From positions 1 to 5,765 of the forward strand of contig JAITJY010000296.1 in the NCBI GenBank assembly GCA_031278675.1: a stretch of 5,765 nt of DNA, read 5' to 3'. Both the position numbers and the translations under genes were made by a program. This document shows positions 1 to 5,681 of the stretch, in pieces (positions within the stretch are counted from its first letter, which is position 1; each line of letters begins with the position of its first letter). Origin of the DNA: Bifidobacteriaceae bacterium. Lineage in GTDB: Bacteria; Actinomycetota; Actinomycetes; Actinomycetales; WQXJ01. Below the pieces are notes generated by a model. It was not told the origin of the DNA. It did no database searches and saw nothing but the letters and a program-made list of their open reading frames with translations.

Positions 1-769
1 ACGGTGGCCGGTGGCGCGACGGCGGGTGGGCGGCCGGACGCCGGAAGTGGCCAGCGGTTGAGTCGTGTCTTCGCGGGAGCCGTCCCAGGACCGTTTCTCG
101 CCGCCCAACGCCCGCGGCCGGCGGACGAGGGCGCGGGGGCCGGCCCGAGTTGGCGTCAGAAAAGTGGTGACGGCGCAGGCGCCACGCGCAAACACGACGC
201 GGACAAGCGACGCGGACAACCGACATGGACAAGCGACACGTGCGGGCGACACCCCCTTCGACTCGACAAACCGGCCACCGGGGGCTTACCGTCGTGAGGT
301 GCGCGTGCCACCTCACGCGCCAGGGCCACCCGGCGTCTCCACCATCCAAGCGCCGGGTGGCCCGCTTGCCGCCACCCGGATCGCCGCCCGCGCCCGGTCC
401 TGTCCCCCCGCCACCGCCATCGCCGCCCGCCCGGTCCACCGCGCGGGGCGGGGGCGCCTGGTTCAAGGCGACCTGGCGGGCGAGGGCCGTGATCTTGTCC
501 GCCATGCGGGCATCGCGCACATGGCGTGTCGCCACATAGGCCAAAAACACCACGATCAACGCATAAAGCAGCAGGTCAGCGCCGCGCCCCACGTTGAGCA
601 AGCGTGCTGCGGCGGTCAGCAGGTCGGGTTGGAGAATCGACACCACGGCGAACCCCGCAAACGCCACCAAGCCGATCCGCCGCAACGCCTGGCGCCGGGC
701 GCCCTGCCCCCGGATCGCTGCAGCCCCGATCAACAAAACGGCTGCTATCAGCAAAGCTTTGATCACCAC
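1..769 (-). CDS. DUF2304 small membrane protein, partner of the upstream GT2 (3' end not in window)
   Basis: Starts at tandem GTG codons (769-767 or 766-764), 7-10 nt after the glycosyltransferase stop, with a GAGG element just upstream. The first ~108 residues (769 to 446) match DUF2304: an N-terminal hydrophobic helix (about 2-20), a second helix around 33-46, the motif LLNVGRGADLLLYALIVVFLAYV (about 57-79) and a basic end with ALARQVAL (about 95-102). DUF2304 proteins are small membrane proteins commonly paired with GT2 enzymes; streptococcal GacJ, which activates the Und-P-GlcNAc synthase GacI, is the example I recall. The likely role is anchoring or stimulating the adjacent GT2 at the membrane (inference). 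Odd point: no stop follows in this frame to the window edge. After residue 112 comes a Gly-rich stretch, then an Arg/Pro-rich tail without family resemblance. Either the protein has a long extension or a frameshift (a G6 run lies at 409-404) hides the true end. Family call is firm; the extent is not. Confidence 0.75.
   Translation of the reverse strand, partial: MVIKALLIAAVLLIGAAAIRGQGARRQALRRIGLVAFAGFAVVSILQPDLLTAAARLLNVGRGADLLLYALIVVFLAYVATRHVRDARMADKITALARQVALNQAPPPRAVDRAGGDGGGGGTGPGAGGDPGGGKRATRRLDGGDAGWPWRVRWHAHLTTVSPRWPVCRVEGGVARTCRLSMSVVRVACPRRVCAWRLRRHHFSDANSGRPPRPRPPAAGVGRRETVLGRLPRRHDSTAGHFRRPAAHPPSRHRPP
186..250. repeat. Degenerate 13-bp tandem repeat, 3 good copies plus 2 diverged
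   Basis: Units read GCGGACAAGCGAC (199-211), GCGGACAACCGAC (212-224) and ATGGACAAGCGAC (225-237). They are flanked by weaker units GCGCAAACACGAC (186-198) and ACGTGCGGGCGAC (238-250). All five end in CGAC. The period is not a multiple of three, so a translated version would cycle through frames; this argues mildly against the stretch being conserved coding sequence. Confidence 0.75.
293..317 (-). terminator. 9-bp inverted repeat, possible 3' hairpin
   Basis: CGTGAGGTG (293-301) pairs perfectly with CACCTCACG (309-317) across a 7-nt loop. An alternative stem, GCGCGTG (301-307) with CACGCGC (314-320), uses overlapping bases, so the two forms exclude each other. There is no U-tract on either strand, so a classical intrinsic terminator is not shown. 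It lies just beyond the larger hairpin at 323-363 on the minus-strand transcript. Confidence 0.45.
323..363 (-). terminator. 13-bp perfect inverted repeat, 15-nt loop
   Basis: GGGCCACCCGGCG (323-335) is the exact reverse complement of CGCCGGGTGGCCC (351-363). The stem is almost all G-C pairs and would be very stable. No U-tract follows on the minus strand. A role in transcript termination or 3'-end protection of the DUF3117-pepA-GT2-DUF2304 mRNA is inferred from position only. Confidence 0.5.
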
Positions 770-776
770 GGCGGCC

Positions 777-1481
777 TCACTTCACCAACAAATCGACCAG
801 AATATTGATCGAGTTCAGCAGGGACTGGCCCTTCGCCTTGGAATACTCCGAATACCGGATTTCGACCGGCTCTTCGGTATACCTAAGGCCCGCCCGCCGA
901 ATCCGTTCGAGTATTTCAGTGGCATGCGCCATGCCTTCCTGAGTCAAATTCATGGCCTCGACCGCGCGCCGGTTCATGGCCCGCAACCCATTATGGGTAT
1001 CGGTCAGTTTGAGACGCACACTGAAATTCGTATAAGCCACGGCCAGTCTTAGCACCAGTCTTTTCGCCCAGCTCATCGAAACGGGCGGCGCACCGCGGAA
1101 CCGCGACCCAAGTACCACGTCGCAACCGGCCCCGAGGCGGCGGGCGAGGCGGACGGCATCGTCCACTGAATGCTGGCCATCCGCGTCGAACGTCACCACT
1201 CGCTGCATCAAAGGATCACCCAGCGTGTAGTCGAACCCGGTCTGGAGGGCGGCACCCTGTCCCAAGTTGACCGGGTGGGCCACCAGCCTCACGCCGCAGT
1301 TCGCGAAACCGGCCGCGATTTGAGCCGAGCCGTCAGTAGAACAATCATCAACCACACAGATGTACGGAAAGACTGCGGTTAACTCGGCGATCACCGCCGC
1401 CAAGACCGGCGCTTCGTTGAAGACCGGGACTATCACCCACAAGTCCTCGAACTCGGGCGCCTCCCTGGCCATGCCGGTCAC
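777..1481 (-). CDS. GT2 family glycosyltransferase, DPM1/DPG-synthase-like
   Basis: A 234-residue GT-A fold enzyme of the polyprenyl-phosphate sugar synthase type. It is expected to move a sugar from an activated nucleotide to a lipid phosphate carrier at the inner face of the membrane; the sugar cannot be read from the sequence. Visible motifs: VPVFNE (18-23), VVDDCSTDGS (43-52), NLGQGAALQTG (72-82), the metal-binding DXD in DADGQH (99-104), GSRF (125-128) and TDTHNGLRA (160-168). It ends at SINILVDLLVK with no C-terminal membrane helices, so membrane attachment would have to come from the DUF2304 protein encoded 7-10 nt downstream. The assigned start is GTG, overlapping the pepA stop as GTGA (1481-1478), which suggests translational coupling; an ATG three codons in (1472-1470) is the alternative. 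No clear Shine-Dalgarno sequence precedes either. Confidence 0.9.
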   Translation of the reverse strand: MTGMAREAPEFEDLWVIVPVFNEAPVLAAVIAELTAVFPYICVVDDCSTDGSAQIAAGFANCGVRLVAHPVNLGQGAALQTGFDYTLGDPLMQRVVTFDADGQHSVDDAVRLARRLGAGCDVVLGSRFRGAPPVSMSWAKRLVLRLAVAYTNFSVRLKLTDTHNGLRAMNRRAVEAMNLTQEGMAHATEILERIRRAGLRYTEEPVEIRYSEYSKAKGQSLLNSINILVDLLVK

Positions 1482-3166
1482 ACCAGCCGCTGCGCCAGAC
1501 GCAGCAATGTGCGCACCCCGAAACCCGTCGCTCCGGCCGGGGCCACGTCCGTGCCGGTGGTGGCCCGCGCCGGACCGGCAATGTCCAGGTGCAGCCAGGG
1601 CACATCCGGCGCCGCGAACCGCCGCAGGAACAGCGCCGCAGTAATCGCGCCGCCGCCGACCGGCTCCAGCGCAATGGTTGCAACATCCGCGTTGGGGGTG
1701 GCGAGGGCCGGCTCATACGCGTCCGCCAGCGGCAGCCGCCACCAGTCCTCACCAGCACTGACTCCCGCCTCAGCAAAACGCGCCGCCAACACCTCGTCGT
1801 TGGCGAACACCGCGCCAATCCCATCTCCCAGCGCCACCTTTTGAGCACCGGTCAGGGTGGCGATGTCGACCACGCACGTCGGTTCCAAGTTCGCCGCCGA
1901 CCAGCCCAGGGCGTCTGCCAGCACAACCCTGCCCTCGGCATCCGTGTCGCCGATCTCCACCGTGGTCCCGCCATACAACTCGATCACATCACCCGGCCGG
2001 TAAGAGGCCGCCCCAACCGAGTTCTGCGCAAGCGGCAAAACCGCGCTGACCTTGATGTCCGCGCCCAGATCACTCAATGCCAGGACCGTCGCCAGTCCGG
2101 CCGCCGCGCCCGCCATGTCCGTCTTCATCGACACCATCCCTGCGGTCCGTTTCAGGTCCAGACCCCCAGTGTCGAAGGTGATGCCTTTGCCGACAATGAC
2201 CAGGTGTGGTGGGTTCTTGACGCCCGCAGGCACGTGCGTCACGGTGACCAGCCGGGGCGAGCGCGCCGCATCCGCCGCCGGCCCCACCCAGGCGCCCGCG
2301 CCTACGGCCAAGATGCCCTTGAGCCCCTGTTTGTCCAGGTCAGCCGGCCCCAACGAGTTGACCAGAACCGAGTTGCGCCGCTTCGCGCCGTTCCTGGCCT
2401 GCTCTTCCAACCAGGCCGGCGTCTTCAGGCTGGCCGGCGTGTTCGTCAGATCGCGGGCCAGGATCACGGCCTGGGCCGTGATCCACCCGACCTGTACCGC
2501 CGCCCGGTCATGGGGACCCAACAATGTCAAGTCACCGACTTGGCCGGCGCCCTGATCAGCTACGGGGCTCGCCGGGTGGGCGCGGGAGGGTGTGGTCGGC
2601 GGGGCAGGGACGGCATCGTCCCTTGGGCCACCCAGCGCGCCCGCCCCGATACCCCAGCGTTCGGGCTGGTAGGCGCCCAGAAGATAACCCTCGACCAGGC
2701 TGCGGGTGTGCTCCGGGGACTTCGCGCCCAGCGCCGCCGTCACCGGGCCGCGGCCCCTCGCCAGGCGCGCGAGCCGCGCCCCGGCCTGGCGGTAGGACGC
2801 GGGATTGGCCTCACCCACCCCGATCAGTGCGATCGCCGGGGCCAGGCCCCGCCACTGCGGTCCGGTGCCGTGCAACACCGGCAAATCGATCACCGCAGCG
2901 GTGCCACTCGCCCCCGTGAAACCCCGCCGCTCCGCAGTGGCGGCCAGGTCAATACCGTAACGCGCGCCCGCCTGAGCAGCGCCTTGGCCCGGCTCTAAGC
3001 CGTCCGGGCCGGTTCCCACGCCGAGCGCCACCAGGCCGGCGTTGGCGCTCTTGACCATGGTCGATTGCGCCACCGACCCGCGCGCCACTCTCACCTGGGG
3101 TGCGTTAGCGCGCCCCGGGCCACTTGGTTTGGTTCGCCCACGCGAACCGGCTGCTTTGCTTGCCAC
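1478..3166 (-). CDS. pepA: Leucyl aminopeptidase, peptidase family M17
   Basis: Cytosolic two-metal exopeptidase that removes N-terminal residues, leucine preferred, from peptides. The frame gives 562 residues, longer than the usual ~500. The C-terminal catalytic domain has all expected residues: metal ligands K327 and D332 (VGKGITFDTGG), D350 (MKTDMAGAA), D409 and E411 (GDTDAEGR), and the catalytic pair K339 and R413, assigned by motif equivalence to bovine and E. coli enzymes. NTPAS (242-246) begins the catalytic domain, and WLHLDIAGPA (524-533) lies near the end. The N-terminal domain (about 25-180) is joined to it through an Ala/Pro-rich segment (about 181-210). The start is uncertain: the GTG at 3166 has no Shine-Dalgarno sequence and its first ~23 residues are basic and low-complexity. 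GTG at 3094 or 3088 (V25, V27) would begin nearer the family-like sequence. The gene lies 24 nt after DUF3117 and overlaps the GT2 gene, so it is probably mid-operon. Confidence 0.93.
   Translation of the reverse strand: MASKAAGSRGRTKPSGPGRANAPQVRVARGSVAQSTMVKSANAGLVALGVGTGPDGLEPGQGAAQAGARYGIDLAATAERRGFTGASGTAAVIDLPVLHGTGPQWRGLAPAIALIGVGEANPASYRQAGARLARLARGRGPVTAALGAKSPEHTRSLVEGYLLGAYQPERWGIGAGALGGPRDDAVPAPPTTPSRAHPASPVADQGAGQVGDLTLLGPHDRAAVQVGWITAQAVILARDLTNTPASLKTPAWLEEQARNGAKRRNSVLVNSLGPADLDKQGLKGILAVGAGAWVGPAADAARSPRLVTVTHVPAGVKNPPHLVIVGKGITFDTGGLDLKRTAGMVSMKTDMAGAAAGLATVLALSDLGADIKVSAVLPLAQNSVGAASYRPGDVIELYGGTTVEIGDTDAEGRVVLADALGWSAANLEPTCVVDIATLTGAQKVALGDGIGAVFANDEVLAARFAEAGVSAGEDWWRLPLADAYEPALATPNADVATIALEPVGGGAITAALFLRRFAAPDVPWLHLDIAGPARATTGTDVAPAGATGFGVRTLLRLAQRLV
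3131..3148 (-). other. 7-bp stem-loop between DUF3117 and the pepA core
   Basis: GGTTCGC (3131-3137) and GCGAACC (3142-3148) form a perfect stem with a 4-nt loop. It falls within the first codons of the longest pepA frame, or in the intergenic leader if pepA starts at 3094 or 3088. No U-tract follows. It could tune expression of pepA relative to DUF3117; this is inference. Confidence 0.4.
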
Positions 3167-3190
3167 GAACGTGCGTCGCCCGGCGCGGCC

Positions 3191-3358
3191 TTAGCCCAGC
3201 GCGGCGCTCAATGCATCCCGCAGCGCCGTCGCCTCGGCCGGGGATAACTCCACGACCAACCTGCCGCCACCCTCCAGAGGCACGCGAATGACTATGCCGC
3301 GCCCTTCCTTGACCACTTCGAGTGGCCCGTCTCCTGTGCGTGGCTTCATCGCAGCCAT
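3191..3358 (-). CDS. DUF3117 small conserved actinobacterial protein
   Basis: A 55-residue protein beginning MAAMKPRTGDGPLEVVKEGR and containing the hallmark IVIRVPLEGGGRLVVEL followed by a short Ala/Leu helix (PAEATALRDALSAAL). It matches the DUF3117 family in length and sequence; I recall M. tuberculosis Rv1211 as a member. The molecular function is unknown. There is no signal peptide or membrane segment. The ATG start is well supported by GGAAGGGG seven nt upstream. It is the first gene downstream of a good -10 element and is followed after 24 nt by pepA, so it probably leads the pepA-GT2-DUF2304 transcript. Confidence 0.93.
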   Translation of the reverse strand: MAAMKPRTGDGPLEVVKEGRGIVIRVPLEGGGRLVVELSPAEATALRDALSAALG

Positions 3359-3365
3359 AGTTGTT

Positions 3366-3373
3366 CCCCTTCC
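3366..3373 (-). promoter_or_regulatory. Strong ribosome binding site for DUF3117
   Basis: GGAAGGGG lies seven nt before the ATG at 3358. It is the clearest Shine-Dalgarno sequence in the window and fixes the DUF3117 start. Confidence 0.75.
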
Positions 3374-3397
3374 AGCGACGTGTGATTTGCTGGTCCT

Positions 3398-3403
3398 ATT
3401 CTA
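3398..3403 (-). promoter_or_regulatory. -10 element of the DUF3117-pepA operon promoter
   Basis: TAGAAT on the minus strand fits the actinobacterial TANNNT -10 consensus. Six nt downstream is an A (3391), a plausible transcription start giving a 33-nt leader with the strong ribosome binding site. No good -35 hexamer is seen at 17-19 bp spacing (CGTGGC, CCGTGG or TCCGTG), as is common in this phylum. Confidence 0.5.
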
Positions 3404-3494
3404 CCCAGCGCCTGCCGCTCGCCACGGAGAACATCCGCAAGATTAGTGCCAACAATTTCCGCCGGCCCCGGTACCCGATCCCGCCCGGCCGCCC

Positions 3495-3518
3495 CCGCAC
3501 CTCGCCGCGTGGGTGCGG
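3495..3518 (-). terminator. Putative stem-loop after the LOG/small-protein unit
   Basis: CCGCACC (3495-3501) pairs with GGTGCGG (3512-3518) across a 10-nt loop, about 40 nt past the stop of the 78-residue gene. There is no U-tract. It is placed to end the upstream unit before the DUF3117 promoter, but termination is inferred from position alone. Confidence 0.3.
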
Positions 3519-3558
3519 TGCGTTGCCGAGTAGGCGCGTGATCAGTAGCTGGGAGCCG

Positions 3559-3795
3559 TCACCCGGCCGAGTTGCGGAGGGCGTCTACCCGTCTCGCTTC
3601 GCTGCGCCGGTGCTCCACCGCACGCAGTTCGCGCTGGGCGAGGGGGTCAGCCAAGCCGACCGGCCAGAGCGGAGACCGGCCGACGGCCCGCGCGGCGGCC
3701 CTGACCAGCGGCACAACACAGACCAACAACAAGACCGGCAGCGGCGAGGCAAAGCCTCGAATGAGCGCCATGACCGTGGTCACCAGGCTGGACAT
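3559..3795 (-). CDS. Hypothetical 78-residue single-span membrane protein
   Basis: I do not recognise this family. Residues about 18-34 (PLPVLLLVCVVPLV) form one hydrophobic span. It is followed by a basic patch (RAAARAVGR) and a charged, probably helical C-terminus (DPLAQRELRAVEHRRSEARRVDAL, about 50-73). The positive charges after the span suggest the C-terminus faces the cytoplasm. Codon third positions are mostly G or C, like the neighbours. The ATG at 3795 is 10 nt after the LOG stop, so the two are probably co-transcribed. The purine run AGGGG sits only 2 nt before this ATG, too close for a normal ribosome site; a second in-frame ATG lies at 3771. Fairly likely to be real, function unknown. 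Confidence 0.6.
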   Translation of the reverse strand: MSSLVTTVMALIRGFASPLPVLLLVCVVPLVRAAARAVGRSPLWPVGLADPLAQRELRAVEHRRSEARRVDALRNSAG

Positions 3796-3805
3796 GACCC
3801 CTAGC

Positions 3806-4588
3806 TTAGCGCCGGCCCATACCGCCGCTTCGCGGGGTGCGCGAGGCAGCCCGGATGACGGCTAGGGCGTCCGCCGGGGTGTCCACCACGCTGAACAAGT
3901 CGAGGTCGCCGGCGCTCATCGCTCCTTGCGCCACCACCGTCTCGCGCAACCAACTGGTCAGACCCGACCAATACTCCCGGCCCATCAACACAATCGGGAA
4001 ACCGCTGATCTTATCGGTCTGCACCAGCGTCAAGGATTCGAATAATTCGTCCAGCGTGCCCAGCCCGCCGGGGAAAGCGACAAACCCGGAAGCGTACTTG
4101 ACGAACATGACTTTGCGGGCAAAGAAGTACCGGAAATCAACACCCAGATCCACCCAAGGATTGAGCCCTTGCTCTCTCGGCAACTCAATCCCCAGCCCAA
4201 TCGACAGGCCACCCGCCTCATGCGCGCCGCGATTGGCGGCCTCCATCATGCCCGGTCCCCCGCCCGTTATGACACCGTAGCCCTCGGCGGCCAGCAGCCG
4301 CCCCAACTCGCGGGCTGCCTCATAGGCGGAATTATCTGGTTTAGCGCGGGCTGAGCCAAACACCGAAATTGCTGGCCCAATCCCGTCCAGGGCGTCGAAG
4401 GCCGCCACCAATTCCGCTTGGATACGCATCACCCGCCACGGGTCGGAATGCTTCCAAGTGGAATCCTCCGGCCCGGTCGGCTCAGTCAGGAAAGCTTGGT
4501 CCTCCGTCTGCGACGGCACCTGATCGCCTCTGTACAAAAACGGCCCGGTGCGGTATTCGTCCGTCCCGCTGTTCTTCTTGGGAACCAT
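3806..4588 (-). CDS. LOG family (TIGR00730-like) Rossmann-fold protein
   Basis: A 260-residue member of the lysine-decarboxylase-like/LOG family. Relatives hydrolyse nucleoside 5'-monophosphates, for example releasing cytokinin bases from their riboside monophosphates; the bacterial substrate is often unknown. Visible motifs: SVFGSAR (75-81), ITGGGPGMMEAAN (107-119), FFARKVMF (155-162, with the conserved Arg-Lys) and the signature PGGLGTLDE (173-181). Residues 12-60 form an N-terminal extension (TGPFLYRGDQVP, then HSDPWRVMRIQAE) that I know from the long actinobacterial branch and that is missing in short plant LOG proteins, so the ATG start is sound. No transmembrane segment is present. The 78-residue membrane protein follows after 10 nt. 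The family's lysine decarboxylase label is historical and should not be used as a function here. Confidence 0.92.
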   Translation of the reverse strand: MVPKKNSGTDEYRTGPFLYRGDQVPSQTEDQAFLTEPTGPEDSTWKHSDPWRVMRIQAELVAAFDALDGIGPAISVFGSARAKPDNSAYEAARELGRLLAAEGYGVITGGGPGMMEAANRGAHEAGGLSIGLGIELPREQGLNPWVDLGVDFRYFFARKVMFVKYASGFVAFPGGLGTLDELFESLTLVQTDKISGFPIVLMGREYWSGLTSWLRETVVAQGAMSAGDLDLFSVVDTPADALAVIRAASRTPRSGGMGRR

Positions 4589-4594
4589 CCGTCC

Positions 4595-4600
4595 AGGTTA
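4595..4600 (-). promoter_or_regulatory. Possible -10 box giving a leaderless LOG transcript
   Basis: TAACCT fits TANNNT and sits exactly six nt before the ATG at 4588 (spacer GGACGG). That is the geometry of leaderless actinobacterial mRNAs, where the A of ATG is the first transcribed base. No clear -35 is present. GGACGG could instead be read as a weak, closely spaced Shine-Dalgarno sequence. Confidence 0.35.
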
Positions 4601-4647
4601 GCTCTAATGAGTCCCCGGGGCGGCGCGCCGAGCCCAGTGCGGGCGGG

Positions 4648-4673
4648 GCACCGGGCCGGCGCCGGCCAGGTGC
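4648..4673 (-). terminator. 26-bp imperfect palindrome just after rfbB
   Basis: GCACC (4648-4652) pairs with GGTGC (4669-4673), separated by one G/A mismatch from the perfect 14-bp palindrome GGCCGGCGCCGGCC (4654-4667). It begins 3 nt after the rfbB stop, and it could form a very stable hairpin that ends or insulates the rfbB transcript. No U-tract follows, so factor-dependent termination or 3'-end protection is as likely as intrinsic termination. Confidence 0.45.
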
Positions 4674-4676
4674 GCC

Positions 4677-5672
4677 CTATTGAGCGCTAGCCTCGTATTT
4701 CGCTTCAACAGCGGCTTTTTGGGGACGCCACCAGGCCTCGTTACTGCGATACCAGTCGATGGTGGCACGCAGCCCCTGGCGGAAATCACGGTAAATGGGG
4801 CGCCAACCGAGTTCTTCCCGGAGTTTGCTCCAGTCGCTGGCGTAGCGCAAGTCATGCCCAGGGCGGTCCCTGACCAGGTCATAGGCGTCAGGCGGCTGGC
4901 CCATCTCAAGTAGGATGGCCTCGACCACCTGGCGGTTGGTCAACTCGCCATCGGCCCCGACCAGGTACGTCTGGCCTGGCCGCCCCCGCTCCAAGATGGC
5001 CAGCACCGCCAAGTTGTGATCCTCCACATGGAGCCAGTCGCGGACATTGGCGCCGCTGCCATACAGCTTGGGCCGCCTTCCCACCAGCACATTGGTGATT
5101 TGGCGCGGAATGAACTTTTCAATGTGCTGGCGTGGCCCATAGTTATTTGAGCAGTTGCTAATGGTCGCATTCAGGCCGTAGGTCCGCACCCAGGCACGCA
5201 CCAGCATGTTGGAACCAGCCTTCGACGCACTATATGGGCTGGACGGGTTATAAGGAGTGTCGGGGGTGAACTTGGCAGGATCATCCAGAGCTAGGTCGCC
5301 GTAGACCTCGTCGGTGGACACATGATGCAAACGCTTGCTGTGGCGCCGCACCGCTTCTAATACCTGGAATGTTCCAACCAGGTTCGTTTGGATAAACGGG
5401 CCTGGATCGCCAATCGAGTTGTCGTTGTGGGACTCGGCCGCGAAGTGGACCACCGCATCGCAGTCAGCCACCAAAGCGTCCATTAGGGCCGCGTCACAAA
5501 TATCACCCTGCACCAGACGGAACCGGCTGGCCGGCAAGCCGGCCAGCGACGCGATGTTTCCCGCATAGGTCAGCCGGTCGATTACCACCACATCATGATC
5601 GGTTCCCTCGACCACTTGGTGCACAAAGTTCGAACCGATAAAGCCGGCCCCTCCAGTCACGACAAGACGCAT
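4677..5672 (-). CDS. rfbB: dTDP-glucose 4,6-dehydratase
   Basis: Extended short-chain dehydrogenase (RmlB) that converts dTDP-glucose to dTDP-4-keto-6-deoxyglucose using tightly bound NAD; second step of dTDP-L-rhamnose synthesis in the cytosol. At 331 residues it is full length. Motifs: NAD-binding GGAGFIG (7-13), DRLTYAGN (32-39), AAESHNDNSI (78-87), catalytic STDEVYG (119-125, with Thr-Asp-Glu), YSASK (147-151, catalytic Tyr and Lys), NNYGP (176-180) and RDWLHVEDH (211-219). The N-terminus MRLVVTGGAGFIG fixes the ATG at 5672. No Shine-Dalgarno sequence is visible before it, because the preceding bases are the 3' end of a group II intron. rmlA, rmlC and rmlD are not in the window. Confidence 0.96.
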   Translation of the reverse strand: MRLVVTGGAGFIGSNFVHQVVEGTDHDVVVIDRLTYAGNIASLAGLPASRFRLVQGDICDAALMDALVADCDAVVHFAAESHNDNSIGDPGPFIQTNLVGTFQVLEAVRRHSKRLHHVSTDEVYGDLALDDPAKFTPDTPYNPSSPYSASKAGSNMLVRAWVRTYGLNATISNCSNNYGPRQHIEKFIPRQITNVLVGRRPKLYGSGANVRDWLHVEDHNLAVLAILERGRPGQTYLVGADGELTNRQVVEAILLEMGQPPDAYDLVRDRPGHDLRYASDWSKLREELGWRPIYRDFRQGLRATIDWYRSNEAWWRPQKAAVEAKYEASAQ

Positions 5673-5681
5673 TGGTAGTCA

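Larger units (their letters stand above)
1..445. other. Left-edge region with no recognisable gene; repeats and hairpins
   Basis: This is the stretch below the recognisable DUF2304 domain. Several frames are open on both strands, as expected in G+C-rich DNA, and none gives a protein I recognise. Plus-strand frame 1 is open from the left edge to a TGA at 295-297, and frame 2 from the edge to a TGA at 59-61; either could be the C-terminal end of a convergent gene outside the window. What can be seen directly is a 13-bp degenerate tandem repeat (186-250) and two inverted repeats (293-317 and 323-363), described separately. A convergent intergenic region is as likely as a long DUF2304 tail. Confidence 0.5.

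Noticed and set aside
186..250. Tandem repeat considered as a CRISPR array
   Set aside because: Units are 13 bp, directly adjacent, with no spacers and no cas genes nearby.
1..297. Plus-strand frame open from the left edge to a TGA at 295-297, a possible end of a convergent gene
   Set aside because: No recognisable motif, and composition does not separate it from the other open frames there. It could be real only if sequence to the left supports it, so it is not called as a gene.
65..808. A 247-codon open frame on the plus strand at the left end
   Set aside because: It overlaps the recognisable DUF2304 domain and the end of the GT2 gene antisense. Its sequence is low-complexity and shows no domain.
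1589..2998. A 469-codon open frame on the plus strand
   Set aside because: It lies antisense within pepA, has an Arg/Pro/Gln-rich composition without any family motif, and is a typical complement-strand shadow in G+C-rich DNA.
3437..3452. TTGGCAC-N5-TTGC on the minus strand, a close match to a sigma-54 -24/-12 promoter upstream of DUF3117
   Set aside because: The window looks actinobacterial, and this phylum generally lacks sigma-54. It has no visible enhancer sites, and a TANNNT -10 box lies closer to the gene. Most likely chance.
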